64,000 nucleotides of DNA from contig NZ_SGOM01000006.1 in assembly GCF_022113815.1 (NCBI RefSeq), forward strand, positions 124,001 to 188,000. Reading direction: 5' to 3'. The first letter of the stretch is position 1; every line of letters starts with the position of its first letter. Both the position numbers and the translations under genes were made by a program. Below the pieces are notes generated by a model, which saw only the letters and a list, made by a program, of their open reading frames with translations, was not told the origin of the DNA and ran no database searches. Below are positions 27,974-37,352 of the stretch, piece by piece. Origin of the DNA: Vibrio cincinnatiensis (lineage in GTDB: Bacteria > Pseudomonadota > Gammaproteobacteria > Enterobacterales > Vibrionaceae).

Positions 27974-28016
27974 TGAAAATTACGGCTCTATTTTGTCGGT
28001 AAAACTAGCACCGCTG

Positions 28017-28634
28017 TCACTCAGCCGGATTTCCATTGGAATAGTGCCTTTCGAATACCCCCTTTGGCATCTGTTGAATTTGATAGTCAATCATGGCTTC
28101 AAATGCGTTCAATAACGGTGAAAAGTCTTGTTTGGGTTGCCAACATTGCAGTAAATGAAACCCAGCTTCAACCGTAGATAACGCATTATCATTCGGTGCT
28201 TTACGAATACGATAATTGCCTTTTAATGTTTCCGGCAAATGTAGGCAAGGTAAAGAGTGTAGTTGAGTATTGATTTGCCACATCTTAAACGCTTTTTTCC
28301 ACGTTCCATCAAGCAGGATAACTCGAACTTTTTGGTTGTTCGAATGTGCCCCTGCCGAGATGCAAGTAGAATGCTCACAGGGATACAACACCTGATGAAC
28401 GACATCCGGCTCTGCCAATAACTGATTTAATGGGGCATGTTCACGAAAATCTTCGCCCACCCATAAACGACAATTAGCAAGCGATAAATTCAAAATACGC
28501 GCCGTTCCCATCGGACGATGTTCTTCAGTTGGATGTTGAAGAATGATAAGCTCCACAGCAGATTCTAGCGGTACAATATCCGCACAGATACAAGCTTTAT
28601 GCGCTTTTCCACATTGAGAACAATAACGAGACAT
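28017..28634 (-). CDS. tapT: DTW-domain tRNA-uridine aminocarboxypropyltransferase
   Basis: 205 residues with the N-terminal zinc-like CSQCGKAHKACIC, and the DTW-type motif as LDGTWKKAFKMW. E. coli TapT (YfiP) of this family makes acp3U in the tRNA variable loop from S-adenosylmethionine. It converges on the dGTPase-like gene and is divergent from the rhombosortase. Residue-level identity to TapT could not be checked, so the exact member is moderately sure. Confidence 0.83.
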   Translation of the reverse strand: MSRYCSQCGKAHKACICADIVPLESAVELIILQHPTEEHRPMGTARILNLSLANCRLWVGEDFREHAPLNQLLAEPDVVHQVLYPCEHSTCISAGAHSNNQKVRVILLDGTWKKAFKMWQINTQLHSLPCLHLPETLKGNYRIRKAPNDNALSTVEAGFHLLQCWQPKQDFSPLLNAFEAMIDYQIQQMPKGVFERHYSNGNPAE

Positions 28635-29195
28635 GTTGTGAATCTTTTCCTATTGTTGTGTTTAGTGAGTTTAGTCTGCTTCGGTTTGCAATTTGAGCCG
28701 CTGAGTAGTGTCAGTGCTTGGCATCTAAGTTCTATTGTACAAGGAGAATGGTGGCGCATCCTAACAGGAAATTTTACCCATACCAACTTTGCCCATCTTA
28801 TGATGAATCTTGCTGGGCTATGGGCCATAACTTTTTTATTTAGGCCCACGTCTAAATTACTACTGGTGGCTCTGCTTCTTCTCAGTGGATGGGTGGGAAT
28901 GGGGGTCTATTTTACTGACATGACTCTCTATGTCGGGTTGTCTGGAACGTTGCACGGCTTGTTCACCCTTTTGGCTGCTCAAGAATGGTTTCATGGTAGA
29001 AAAAATAGCCGTTGGCTGGTTTTCGGTATCATTGCCAAGGTCGCATGGGAACAACGTTTTGGCGCATCTCTTGGTACCGAAATTTGGATAGATGCTCGCG
29101 TTGCCACAGAAGCACATTTGATTGGGCTACTCGGTGGACTGCTCTTTGCGGCCTTAGAAAAAGGATATGCATTACAAACAAAGCGCCCTCATTAG
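28599..29195 (+). CDS. rrtA: Rhombosortase (rhomboid-type intramembrane serine protease)
   Basis: 198 residues from ATG 28599, or 185 from GTG 28638. Six or so hydrophobic segments, with the catalytic Ser in GLSGTLHG and a catalytic His in ATEAHLIGLLGG, and HTNFAHLMMNL early. This small rhomboid form matches rhombosortases, which cleave GlyGly-CTERM tails of exported proteins in Vibrio. The ATG 28599 start overlaps the divergent tapT start by 36 bases; GTG 28638 would remove the overlap, but its ribosome site is also weak. Confidence 0.86.
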   Translation: MRFSTLRTITRHVVNLFLLLCLVSLVCFGLQFEPLSSVSAWHLSSIVQGEWWRILTGNFTHTNFAHLMMNLAGLWAITFLFRPTSKLLLVALLLLSGWVGMGVYFTDMTLYVGLSGTLHGLFTLLAAQEWFHGRKNSRWLVFGIIAKVAWEQRFGASLGTEIWIDARVATEAHLIGLLGGLLFAALEKGYALQTKRPH

Positions 29196-29204
29196 GCGCT
29201 TTGT
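29178..29204. terminator. Shared terminator of rrtA and sohB
   Basis: ACAAAGCGCC / GGCGCTTTGT, 10-bp stem with a 7-base loop, overlapping the rrtA stop and 11 bases before the sohB end. Confidence 0.75.
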
Positions 29205-29214
29205 CAACAGCGTT

Positions 29215-30285
29215 TTAGACTACTGGACGCTGACCCCGAGCGATTAACTTAAGTAATACTGAATCGGCGGCCTCCCCCGCAACACCCGCCAATTTATCGG
29301 CCAGTTTTTTCTTTTGCACATAACGAACCGAGAGTACGGTTTTATCTTTACAAGCCTTCACGATCAAATCGTCTGATGTTGAAATCTCATCGACTAAGCC
29401 TAAATTTTTTGCTTGAGTACCAAACCAGTGCTCCCCGGTCGCTACTTTCTCTAGCTCTAACGCAGGGCGGTGATCACGAATAAACTGTTTAAACAATTCA
29501 TGCGTTTCTTCAAGCTCTTGTTTGAATTTATCTCGTGCTTTATCGGTATTTTCACCGAACATGGTTAGCGTGCGTTTATATTCACCCGCCGTCAGTTGCT
29601 CAAATTCAATATCATTTTTCTTAAGCAATTTATGAAAATTGGGTAATTGCGCAATAACACCAATCGACCCTACAATCGCAAACGGCGCTGAAACAATTTT
29701 ATCCGCAATGCACGCCATCATATACCCACCACTGGCCGCAACTTTATCGACAGCAATCGTCAAGGGCAATTCAGCCGCTTTCAAACGATCCAGCTGAGAA
29801 GAAGCCAACCCATAACCATGAACCATACCGCCCCCCGTTTCTAAGCGAAGCAGAACTTCATCTCCTGCTTGAGCGACCGCTAAAATAGCCGTCACTTCTT
29901 CTCGTAGTGAAGCCACTTCTTTCGCATCAATACTGCCATGAAAATCGAGCACAAACAGATGAGGGTCACGCTTTGCGGTTAACTCTCCTTCTTTAACCGA
30001 TTTTTTCAATGCTTTCTCACGCGACTTTTGCTGCTCTTTTTCACTTTTCTTCTCCGCTTTATGGCGAGCTTTTAAAAAGCTGTCATCATGCAGATAAGAC
30101 TCTAGCTGCTCAACCGTCTCTTTATGCTGATCGGTTAAGTTAGTAATAACCAACTCTCCCTTCGCCGCGGCATGTTTTCCTCCAACCGATTTCACAATGA
30201 CTAACACCATGACGAGCGCAACCACAACGGTCACAATCTTGGCTAAAAATAAACCATACTCTAATAAAAATTCCAATGTACTCAT
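29215..30285 (-). CDS. sohB: SohB-family inner-membrane serine protease
   Basis: 356 residues from ATG 30285. Open back to 30318, but SohB proteins begin near STLEFLLEYGLF. N-terminal membrane helix (GLFLAKIVTVVVALVMVLV), a charged Lys/Glu-rich stretch (~75-110), then the SppA/S49 peptidase core: GGGMVHG, the catalytic Ser in VAASGGYMMA, GSIGVI and the catalytic Lys in AGEYKRTLTMFG. The family degrades or processes periplasmic and membrane peptides. Divergent from yciK, as in E. coli. Confidence 0.93.
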   Translation of the reverse strand: MSTLEFLLEYGLFLAKIVTVVVALVMVLVIVKSVGGKHAAAKGELVITNLTDQHKETVEQLESYLHDDSFLKARHKAEKKSEKEQQKSREKALKKSVKEGELTAKRDPHLFVLDFHGSIDAKEVASLREEVTAILAVAQAGDEVLLRLETGGGMVHGYGLASSQLDRLKAAELPLTIAVDKVAASGGYMMACIADKIVSAPFAIVGSIGVIAQLPNFHKLLKKNDIEFEQLTAGEYKRTLTMFGENTDKARDKFKQELEETHELFKQFIRDHRPALELEKVATGEHWFGTQAKNLGLVDEISTSDDLIVKACKDKTVLSVRYVQKKKLADKLAGVAGEAADSVLLKLIARGQRPVV

Positions 30286-30365
30286 CCTCTTCAGTGCGAA
30301 TTGGTGTATTGTAACCATCTTGTCACGAAGACGAAAAGCAAATCATAACAATAAGGAAACGTAAC

Positions 30366-31109
30366 GTGGATTATTCTGTTTCTGTTGACGCCTTAAAAAA
30401 CAAAGTGATTTTAGTAACGGGGGCGGGAGATGGCATTGGCAAACAAGCCGCCCTCACCTATGCCGCTCACGGCGCAACGGTCATATTATTAGGCCGAACG
30501 GTGAAAAAACTTGAAAAGACTTATGATGAAATCGAAGCGGCTGGATACCCTCAGGCTGCGATTGTACCCTTAGATATGCTCGGTGCCACTAAGCAGCACT
30601 ACTTAGACATGGCAGAAACCATTGAAGGTCAATTTGGTCGATTAGATGGCGTACTACACAGCGCTGGCCTACTCGGTGTACTCAGCCCATTTGACCAGAT
30701 TGGTGAAGATACCTTTGATGAAGTGATGCAAGTGAATGTCAAAGCCCAATTTATGCTCACCCAAGCCATACTCCCTTTATTAAAAAAGACTGAAAATGCA
30801 CGGCTAATTTTCACCAGCTCAACCGTTGGCCACAGTGGACGAGCTTTTTGGGGCACCTATGCAATATCGAAATTTGCAACGGAAGGGATGATGCAAGTGC
30901 TTGCCGATGAATTATCTGAAACCACGATTCGGGTCAATGCCATCAATCCGGGTGCCACCCGAACCGGAATGCGGGCTAAAGCCTACCCTGCTGAAGATGT
31001 CAATAAGTTAAAAACCCCCAAAGAACTCATGCCTCTCTACTTGTATTTAATGGCACCCGAAAGCCAATCTGTACATGGCCAATGTATCGATGCCCAGCCC
31101 AAGCGTTAG
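30366..31109 (+). CDS. yciK: Short-chain dehydrogenase YciK
   Basis: 247 residues, GTG start with AAGGA upstream. SDR family: TGAGDGIG cofactor loop, HSAGLLG, catalytic Ser in FTSSTVGHSG and YAISKFA for Tyr-Lys. It is close to E. coli YciK, including DGVLHSAGLLG and FATEGMMQVLADE. Substrate unknown. Confidence 0.93.
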   Translation: MDYSVSVDALKNKVILVTGAGDGIGKQAALTYAAHGATVILLGRTVKKLEKTYDEIEAAGYPQAAIVPLDMLGATKQHYLDMAETIEGQFGRLDGVLHSAGLLGVLSPFDQIGEDTFDEVMQVNVKAQFMLTQAILPLLKKTENARLIFTSSTVGHSGRAFWGTYAISKFATEGMMQVLADELSETTIRVNAINPGATRTGMRAKAYPAEDVNKLKTPKELMPLYLYLMAPESQSVHGQCIDAQPKR

Positions 31110-31126
31110 TGGGGATTGGCTAAAGT

Positions 31127-31164
31127 AATAAAAAAGCCTTGCTTTCCAGCAAGGCTTTTTTATT
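31127..31164. terminator. Bidirectional terminator between yciK and cheV
   Basis: AATAAAAAAGCCTTGCT / AGCAAGGCTTTTTTATT, a 17-bp perfect stem with a 4-base loop and A/T runs on both sides, between convergent genes. Confidence 0.92.
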
Positions 31165-32107
31165 ACGCTAAAGTTGCTCGCAACCTATCTTGAACGGCTT
31201 CTACCAGCAGATCGGGTTGAAATTTAGAAATGAATCGATCACAGCCCACCTTTTGTACCATCGATTCATTAAAGCTACCACTTAATGAAGTATTCAGCGT
31301 GATATAAAGATCCGACATCCTAGGGTCATTACGCACTTCATACGTCAAACGGTAACCGTCCATCTCTGGCATTTCTGCATCAGTGATTAACATTAATAGT
31401 TCTTGATTAATGTCTTTACCCTCATCACACCATGACTTAAGTAAATTCAATGCCTGTAAGCCATCCCAACACTCAATAATATTGAGTCCAAGCTGAGATA
31501 ACGTTCCTTTTATCTGACTTCTTGCCGTAGCAGAATCATCCACAATCAAAATATTACGTCCGACCATTTCACTCAGTAGCTCATGATCCAACACTTCTTC
31601 AGAAATAGAGACGTCATAATCGATGATTTCAGCTAAGACTTTCTCAACGTCAACCACTTCAACAATATGATGTTGATCTTGCTCTTTAATATGAGTAATC
31701 GCGGTTAAATAGTTGGAACGACCAACCGATTTAGGGGGCGGTTGAATTTCTGTCCATGCGGTATTAATAATATTACGCACCTGCCCCACCAAGAACCCCT
31801 GTACCGTACGGTTATACTCGGTAATAATCAGATTTTGCTCTTGATTTTCCAAGCGCGAAGGAGGAAAACCGATCGCTTGACGTAAATCAATCACAGGAAC
31901 GGCTTCACCACGCAAAGATGCGACCCCTATGATATTTGGATGCGAACCTGGCATCTTTGTGGTCAGCGGTACTTTAATGACTTCACGAACTTTGAAAACG
32001 TTAATAGCGAAGATTTGTCGACTATTCAAACTAAACAGCAACAGTTCTAGGCGGTTTTCTCCCACCAAATTGGTCCGTTGATCGACCGTGTTTAAGATAC
32101 TCGACAT
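31163..32107 (-). CDS. cheV: CheV chemotaxis coupling protein (CheW + receiver)
   Basis: 314 residues from ATG 32107 with GGTGGGA upstream. An N-terminal CheW-like coupling domain (EVIKVPLTTKMPGSHPNIIG; SLRGEAVPVIDL) and a C-terminal receiver with acidic pair and phospho-Asp (LIVDDSATARSQI; LMLITDAEMPEMDG). It couples receptors to CheA and adapts by phosphorylation. Its neighbour mlc is 130 bases away and not obviously linked. The window also holds an MCP gene, but 30 kb away. Confidence 0.93.
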   Translation of the reverse strand: MSSILNTVDQRTNLVGENRLELLLFSLNSRQIFAINVFKVREVIKVPLTTKMPGSHPNIIGVASLRGEAVPVIDLRQAIGFPPSRLENQEQNLIITEYNRTVQGFLVGQVRNIINTAWTEIQPPPKSVGRSNYLTAITHIKEQDQHHIVEVVDVEKVLAEIIDYDVSISEEVLDHELLSEMVGRNILIVDDSATARSQIKGTLSQLGLNIIECWDGLQALNLLKSWCDEGKDINQELLMLITDAEMPEMDGYRLTYEVRNDPRMSDLYITLNTSLSGSFNESMVQKVGCDRFISKFQPDLLVEAVQDRLRATLA

Positions 32108-32236
32108 ACAAAATCCCACCAATAGAAAAGCATTATCGCTTTACAGTATATACCTAAACCGTCGTAAGGTATTTAGATACACACACAAATTTAAGTGACA
32201 AATGTAAACGCTCACAGAGAAAAAACGAAGCAAAAG

Positions 32237-33454
32237 TTACCCTTCGACCACCTTCATCAGTAATAAACCATCATACAACGCTTGTTTTATCAATGCGGCC
32301 CCCGGCATCGTAGCTTGTTTATAGAAACGCGATTCTAGCAATTGAAGGCCTTGGTGATAAACCGGTAAGCTTTGCTCCTCAATACAGCGTTGGATGGCTG
32401 GGTATAGCACACTTTTCGCTTGATTAATGACGCCACCAACCAAAATTTTCTCCGGATTAAATAAATTAATCACAATCGCAATCGCAGCCCCAAGATAGCG
32501 TCCTAATTGTTCGATCACTTCAACAGCAAGTTGATCGCCTTCCGCCGCTGCTAAACAAACATCTTCAATGGTGATCTCAGATTTCTCCGCTAATGAGGTT
32601 TCCTCCCCCAGAGCAATGCGGATAGCCACCTGCTCTCGAATCGCTTGAGAACTTGCCACCGTTTCTAAACAGCCAATATTACCGCAATGGCAACGTTTCC
32701 CTTGAGGATCAATTTGAATATGACCTAATTCACCAATATTACCGTGGCGACCTTGTAATACACGTCCATCGACAATAATTCCAGCACCTAAACCATGGTG
32801 AATAGAGATCAACACAGAATTATCAACATCTTGTGAGTGGCCAAATAACTTCTCCGCAAGTGCCCACGCCCGAGTATCGTTAGCCACAAAAACAGGAAGC
32901 CCCGTTGCTTTATAAATTTCCGGCCCGAGAGCCAAGTTTTCAACATTGTAATGTGGCATCTGTAGCACAATGCCCTGCTCTGAGTTAACCAACCCCGGTA
33001 AAGTAAGAGCAATACTGGTTACACGATCCAACTGAGCAGAATAAGTTTGAAAAAATTCTTCAATTTCAAATAATAACCGAGCTAATACATCCTCTTGATC
33101 AATTTCATGAATATCGATTTTGGTGTCAATTAACACCTCACCACCAAGCTCATGCAACGCAATCGTGAGATAGCCACGCCCAAGGCGCATAGACAAAAAC
33201 TGCCAACCTTCATTATTGGTTTGTAACCCCACCGCTGGGCGACCTCGACTGATCGCCTCTTGAACGGTCGTCTCATGAATCAGATGAGCATCGATCAATT
33301 CACGAGTAATCTTCGTAATACTCGCGGGGGCTAATTGGCTCTCCTTTGACAAATCGATACGAGAGATAGGACCTTTTTGGTCAATGAGTTTATATACACG
33401 GCCAGCATTGACCTGTTTGATATGATCAATATGGCCTGGTTGAGCCATGTACAT
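32237..33454 (-). CDS. mlc: Mlc, glucose-responsive repressor
   Basis: 405 residues from ATG 33454 (GGAG 6 bases upstream); the ATG two codons later is also possible. ROK family with an N-terminal winged helix (QPGHIDHIKQVNAGRVYKLI; AQ/LAPASITKITRELI), then a zinc site in CHCGNIGCLE and ASITK-like ROK motifs. It is close to E. coli Mlc (DgsA), which represses ptsG, ptsHI, manXYZ and malT and is sequestered by unphosphorylated PtsG during glucose uptake. The ptsG gene is in this window. Confidence 0.92.
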   Translation of the reverse strand: MYMAQPGHIDHIKQVNAGRVYKLIDQKGPISRIDLSKESQLAPASITKITRELIDAHLIHETTVQEAISRGRPAVGLQTNNEGWQFLSMRLGRGYLTIALHELGGEVLIDTKIDIHEIDQEDVLARLLFEIEEFFQTYSAQLDRVTSIALTLPGLVNSEQGIVLQMPHYNVENLALGPEIYKATGLPVFVANDTRAWALAEKLFGHSQDVDNSVLISIHHGLGAGIIVDGRVLQGRHGNIGELGHIQIDPQGKRCHCGNIGCLETVASSQAIREQVAIRIALGEETSLAEKSEITIEDVCLAAAEGDQLAVEVIEQLGRYLGAAIAIVINLFNPEKILVGGVINQAKSVLYPAIQRCIEEQSLPVYHQGLQLLESRFYKQATMPGAALIKQALYDGLLLMKVVEG

Positions 33455-33529
33455 GGTGCACTCCAAAATTCAACAACCCGTCAATTTTTTTACTTTGCGA
33501 ACTAATTGTGAAGTGCTTTGGTGAATACC

Positions 33530-33545
33530 CGTGACAAGCATCACG
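33530..33545 (-). promoter_or_regulatory. Candidate CRP box upstream of mlc
   Basis: CGTGA-CAAGCA-TCACG has the full GTGA-N6-TCAC core. It is 76 bases before the mlc start. CRP-cAMP control of mlc is known in E. coli. Confidence 0.5.
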
Positions 33546-33746
33546 CATATAGATAGAAGTTTGTGTTTTTAGTCAAAGAGTGCGTAGTCAGATCACGACA
33601 ATATTACCAATTAATGTCTTTTTTTACTCAGTGAATTAACGATTTTTTCTTTATTTTCTGAATGTAATACGTCAAAAACACCTCATTCTAATGTTTGAGA
33701 TTCAACTATACTTATTTCAACACGGCACCATCTTATTGGAGTAAGT

Positions 33747-35192
33747 ATGACGGTCCTATTAAGAAGAACCAAAATTGTCGCCACCTTAGGCCCTTCTACA
33801 GATAAAGAAGGGGTATTAGAGACGATGATTCGCTACGGAGTGAATGTTGTGCGAATGAACTTTTCTCATGGCAATGCAGAAGACCACCGGTTGCGAGCCG
33901 CTAGAGTACGAAAAATTGCGAAAGATCTTGGTAAAAATGTCGCTATTTTAGGTGATCTTCAAGGCCCAAAAATTCGTATTTCTACATTTAAAACAGGAAA
34001 AATTATTTTAAACGAAGGGGAAACGTTCATTTTGGATGCTCAATTTGCCTCGGGAGAAGGTACAGAAAGCATCGTCGGGATCGACTATAAATCCCTACCA
34101 AACGATGTTAACAATGGGGATGTGTTACTTCTTGATGACGGACGCGTTCAGCTAAAAGTCATAAAAGTAAAGGAAAATAAAGTCTTCACTCGTGTACTGA
34201 TTGGTGGCCCTTTATCAAATAATAAAGGAATCAATAAAAAAGGAGGTGGCCTTTCTGCCGAAGCCCTGACTGAAAAAGATAAGCGGGATATTATACTAGC
34301 AGCAGACATTGGCGTGGATTATTTAGCGGTTTCTTTTCCCCGTAATAGCCAAGATATGGATTATGCTCGAAAATTGGCCAGAGATGCAGGCCTACATGCG
34401 CGCTTAGTCGCAAAAGTTGAGCGTGCAGAAACGGTATCTTGTGATGAAAATATGGATGATATTATTCGCGCTTCGGATGTCATTATGGTTGCTCGTGGCG
34501 ATCTCGGTGTTGAAATTGGTGACCCAGAGCTCATTGCCGTTCAGAAAAAATTGATTTATCGATCCAAAGCCTTAAACCGAATTGTGATAACCGCCACACA
34601 GATGATGGAGTCGATGATAACCAACCCAATGCCAACCCGAGCAGAAGTCATGGATGTTGCTAATGCTGTGCTCGATGGCACGGATGCAGTCATGCTTTCA
34701 GGAGAAACCGCCGCGGGGAGATACCCAATAGAGACCGTTAAAGCAATGGCCGACGTCTGTATTGGTGCTGAAAAAATGATTGAAGCCAACCAACAAAACT
34801 ACCGAATTGATCGCTCGTTTCAAACCGAAGAAGAAGCCATTGCAATGGCGACGATTTATACAGCCAATCATCTTGAGGGAGTAAAAGCCATGGTGACACT
34901 CACTGAGTCGGGAAGAACCGCATTAATGACTTCTCGCCTCAATTCCATTTTGCCCATCTTTGCGATGTCACGTAATGATGAAGCATTAAATCGTTGTGCC
35001 TTATACCGCGGTGTTACCCCTTTTTATTTTGATAGTCATTACACAGAAGGAATGATAGTAGCACAAGCGGCTTTGCAGGCATTAAAAGAGAAATGCCTAC
35101 TTGAATTTGGGGATTTGGTCATTATCACTCAAGGTGACATTATGGATGTTGAAGGTACCACTAACTGTATGCGTATTGTGCCCGTTCTGTAA
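33747..35192 (+). CDS. pykA: Pyruvate kinase (PykA type)
   Basis: 481 residues, starting with the strong TLGPSTD and [10 protein letters not shown] segments, then KPAKI-type [26 protein letters not shown] and [11 protein letters not shown]. The A, B and C domains of pyruvate kinase are all present. It makes ATP and pyruvate from PEP. The sequence is much closer to E. coli PykA than to PykF. It converges on the patatin gene with 8 bases between stops. Confidence 0.94.
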   Translation: MTVLLRRTKIVATLGPSTDKEGVLETMIRYGVNVVRMNFSHGNAEDHRLRAARVRKIAKDLGKNVAILGDLQGPKIRISTFKTGKIILNEGETFILDAQFASGEGTESIVGIDYKSLPNDVNNGDVLLLDDGRVQLKVIKVKENKVFTRVLIGGPLSNNKGINKKGGGLSAEALTEKDKRDIILAADIGVDYLAVSFPRNSQDMDYARKLARDAGLHARLVAKVERAETVSCDENMDDIIRASDVIMVARGDLGVEIGDPELIAVQKKLIYRSKALNRIVITATQMMESMITNPMPTRAEVMDVANAVLDGTDAVMLSGETAAGRYPIETVKAMADVCIGAEKMIEANQQNYRIDRSFQTEEEAIAMATIYTANHLEGVKAMVTLTESGRTALMTSRLNSILPIFAMSRNDEALNRCALYRGVTPFYFDSHYTEGMIVAQAALQALKEKCLLEFGDLVIITQGDIMDVEGTTNCMRIVPVL

Positions 35193-35200
35193 TAGAGACG

Positions 35201-36391
35201 CTATAAATCAAGAAAACGAGAATACGTTGAGTGTGTCTTTTGCCGCCGCTCTGCTTGTTCTTTCGCGGCAATAAATGTCTCGATAAATTCATATCCAGCC
35301 TGTAAACCCAGCTCATAGTCATGTAACAAATCATCACGACGGCTCAACAATGAACTCGACTTTAATGGCTTACTCGGCACAATTTGCACAATAAATGCGT
35401 CATCCGGTGGAGAATGTAAAAAATCACTGGTCAGCGCATAAGTTTGATAATGAACCATCAACATATCAGCCAACCCAGAATCAAATTTGTTACCCAGCAG
35501 ATGGCTTAACCGATAAATATTATCGGCCCCAAACAACCAACGCCCACCATTAAGCGTTTCTAAATGTTGATGGTCTTTTTTTAATTGCTGAGATTTTGCG
35601 ATCTGCTGATGAAGAAAACCTTTCCAATCTTGTTTCCAATTTAACAACGTATTTTGCCAATGGGTTTGAATGGAATTCACTGACTCTCTTAACCACGGTA
35701 CCTGAGCCCCTGTCGACGCTTCTGTCAGTACATTTTGCTGGCTCTCTTCATCAAGAGTTTCAGTTCTAATCACAGTAATAAAACGGGCTTCTTGTCGCCA
35801 TGCCTCTTGTACTGGAATCGATGCTGACACACCACCATCAATGTAATTCTGCTCACCCAATAAGACTTCTTTCGTGTATAAACCCGGAATAGCACAAGTT
35901 GCCGTCAACACTTCTCGCCACTGCTCCCCTAGCATGGGAAAATAAGCATCTTTCAACGAGTTCACTTCGGTTACGGCCGCAAACGCTTTACGGCCTCCAA
36001 GTGTTGAACGCCCCATATCCAAATCTAGCCGATAAGGATACTGACAAATTTTATCCAACGCCCAATCTAAATTTAGATGCTGTTTACGTCGAATATAACT
36101 AAATAAATGAAAAAATTGTGGATTCGTGGTCAATTCAAGAATAAAGGCTTTACCTAAACCGTGTTGTCGACAAAGGTAAGCACAAAGGTTTAGTGCACCT
36201 GCAGAGGTACCATAAAATTCATGAAATGGATCAAAATTGGATAGGATAAAGGCATCTAACACACCTGCGGTAAAAATCCCCCGTTGACCACCTCCTTGAG
36301 CGACTAACGTATTCTTACCTGTAATAAATTTTGAGAGTCGATGAACATCGACCCTCTTTTCTAACTCAGAGACTGTACCATTGTTCACCAT
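35201..36391 (-). CDS. Patatin-like phospholipase family protein
   Basis: 396 residues. Patatin core: GGGQRG oxyanion hole, GTSAG nucleophile elbow (Ser) and the Asp of DGG in NYIDGGVSASIP. Long C-terminal tail without a known motif. Close in style to E. coli YjjU. The lipid substrate is unknown. No signal peptide, so cytoplasmic or membrane-associated. It is preceded by a ynhF-like small gene on the same strand, with a 20-base gap. Confidence 0.88.
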   Translation of the reverse strand: MVNNGTVSELEKRVDVHRLSKFITGKNTLVAQGGGQRGIFTAGVLDAFILSNFDPFHEFYGTSAGALNLCAYLCRQHGLGKAFILELTTNPQFFHLFSYIRRKQHLNLDWALDKICQYPYRLDLDMGRSTLGGRKAFAAVTEVNSLKDAYFPMLGEQWREVLTATCAIPGLYTKEVLLGEQNYIDGGVSASIPVQEAWRQEARFITVIRTETLDEESQQNVLTEASTGAQVPWLRESVNSIQTHWQNTLLNWKQDWKGFLHQQIAKSQQLKKDHQHLETLNGGRWLFGADNIYRLSHLLGNKFDSGLADMLMVHYQTYALTSDFLHSPPDDAFIVQIVPSKPLKSSSLLSRRDDLLHDYELGLQAGYEFIETFIAAKEQAERRQKTHSTYSRFLDL

Positions 36392-36411
36392 AGGCGAACC
36401 CTTCTTCTTGA

Positions 36412-36501
36412 TTAGTTGGCAATAGCAACAACGCCGTACCCGATTAAGATAACAAATACTGTTGCCGTAATCACTAAAGCATACTGAAGATCGCGTTCCA
36501 T
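36412..36501 (-). CDS. ynhF: YnhF-like small membrane protein
   Basis: 29 residues (MERDLQYALVITA then a hydrophobic stretch ending YGVVAIAN). One membrane helix with the short charged start that E. coli YnhF shows. GAGG 6-9 bases before the ATG is a strong ribosome site, which supports real translation. It is 20 bases upstream of the patatin gene on the same strand, so may be co-transcribed. E. coli YnhF is a small inner-membrane protein of unknown function; identity here is from pattern. Confidence 0.72.
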   Translation of the reverse strand: MERDLQYALVITATVFVILIGYGVVAIAN

Positions 36502-37352
36502 AGACACCTCATTTTTAAGTTATACCCAAACTACTTAGCAGTGCAGGTCAGCAGCACAAGCGTCCATTCCCAAGAGTATAAAAAGACGCCCCATTAGGAT
36601 GAACGAGCACAGCCAACAACTCAGCAACATCGAGTAAGAAAGACACAACCAAGTAATAACATTCAAAGAGTATTGATACAATCATTACGGCTTTTACTGC
36701 AATAAATATGAAGTTGTTATCACATTAATCAGAATAACCTTCGCTACCGACAATGAAACAAGCACAGTAATAAAATAACCAATCCAGTATATTGGAGCCA
36801 TTCTCTGATGTGTGTCTACTTTTTAGTCACTTCCTCTGTTAATATATATAGTGTTATACGTTAACGATTATGCTCAGACCAGTTAATCCGATTATTAAAA
36901 TAGAAATTAAACAAATATATAACTACCTTTATCCGTAATATTCTATTTTTCCACTACCTAACCAGTATAGGGTTATGTTTACATTCTATTGCCATTTCTA
37001 ACATATATCTGTAGTCTCTTAACTAATGCGCAGCTGATTATTTCAGATAACGCAAACACACATCGATGTATATAGAGTAATATTCTGAGTTCTTGGTAAT
37101 CTGGAGAAATATAAATCTAAGTTTTGACTTAATCATGGATGATGGAACAATATTTTAACAATTAGACCGGATTCAAATCTGATTACTTAGCCACGGATAA
37201 TCGGCAAGCTACACTTCTGATTCTTAAGCGCACATGTACTTAAGCAAAGAGTCCACTTAGCCCTATCCACTATAGTAACAATGTCTATCGTCTATGAATG
37301 TGCCAGTTTATTAAGAAGCTTCATACCTCAGGGAAGTAATAAGGAGTCAATA
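36502..37352. other. AT-rich intergenic region of about 850 bases without a clear gene
   Basis: This lies between the divergent YnhF-like and NSS transporter genes. I see no long open frame, RNA gene or strong repeat. Several T/A-rich blocks would fit promoter sequence. A 22-codon hydrophobic frame without a start codon was considered and set aside. Confidence 0.6.

Noticed and set aside
28635..28640. GTG 28638 as the rrtA start
   Set aside because: It would remove the overlap with tapT, but the ribosome site is weak. ATG 28599 kept as the annotated start, with the alternative stated.
36854..36925. Hydrophobic 22-codon minus-strand frame in the long gap
   Set aside because: It lacks a start codon in frame after the upstream stop, and has no ribosome site.
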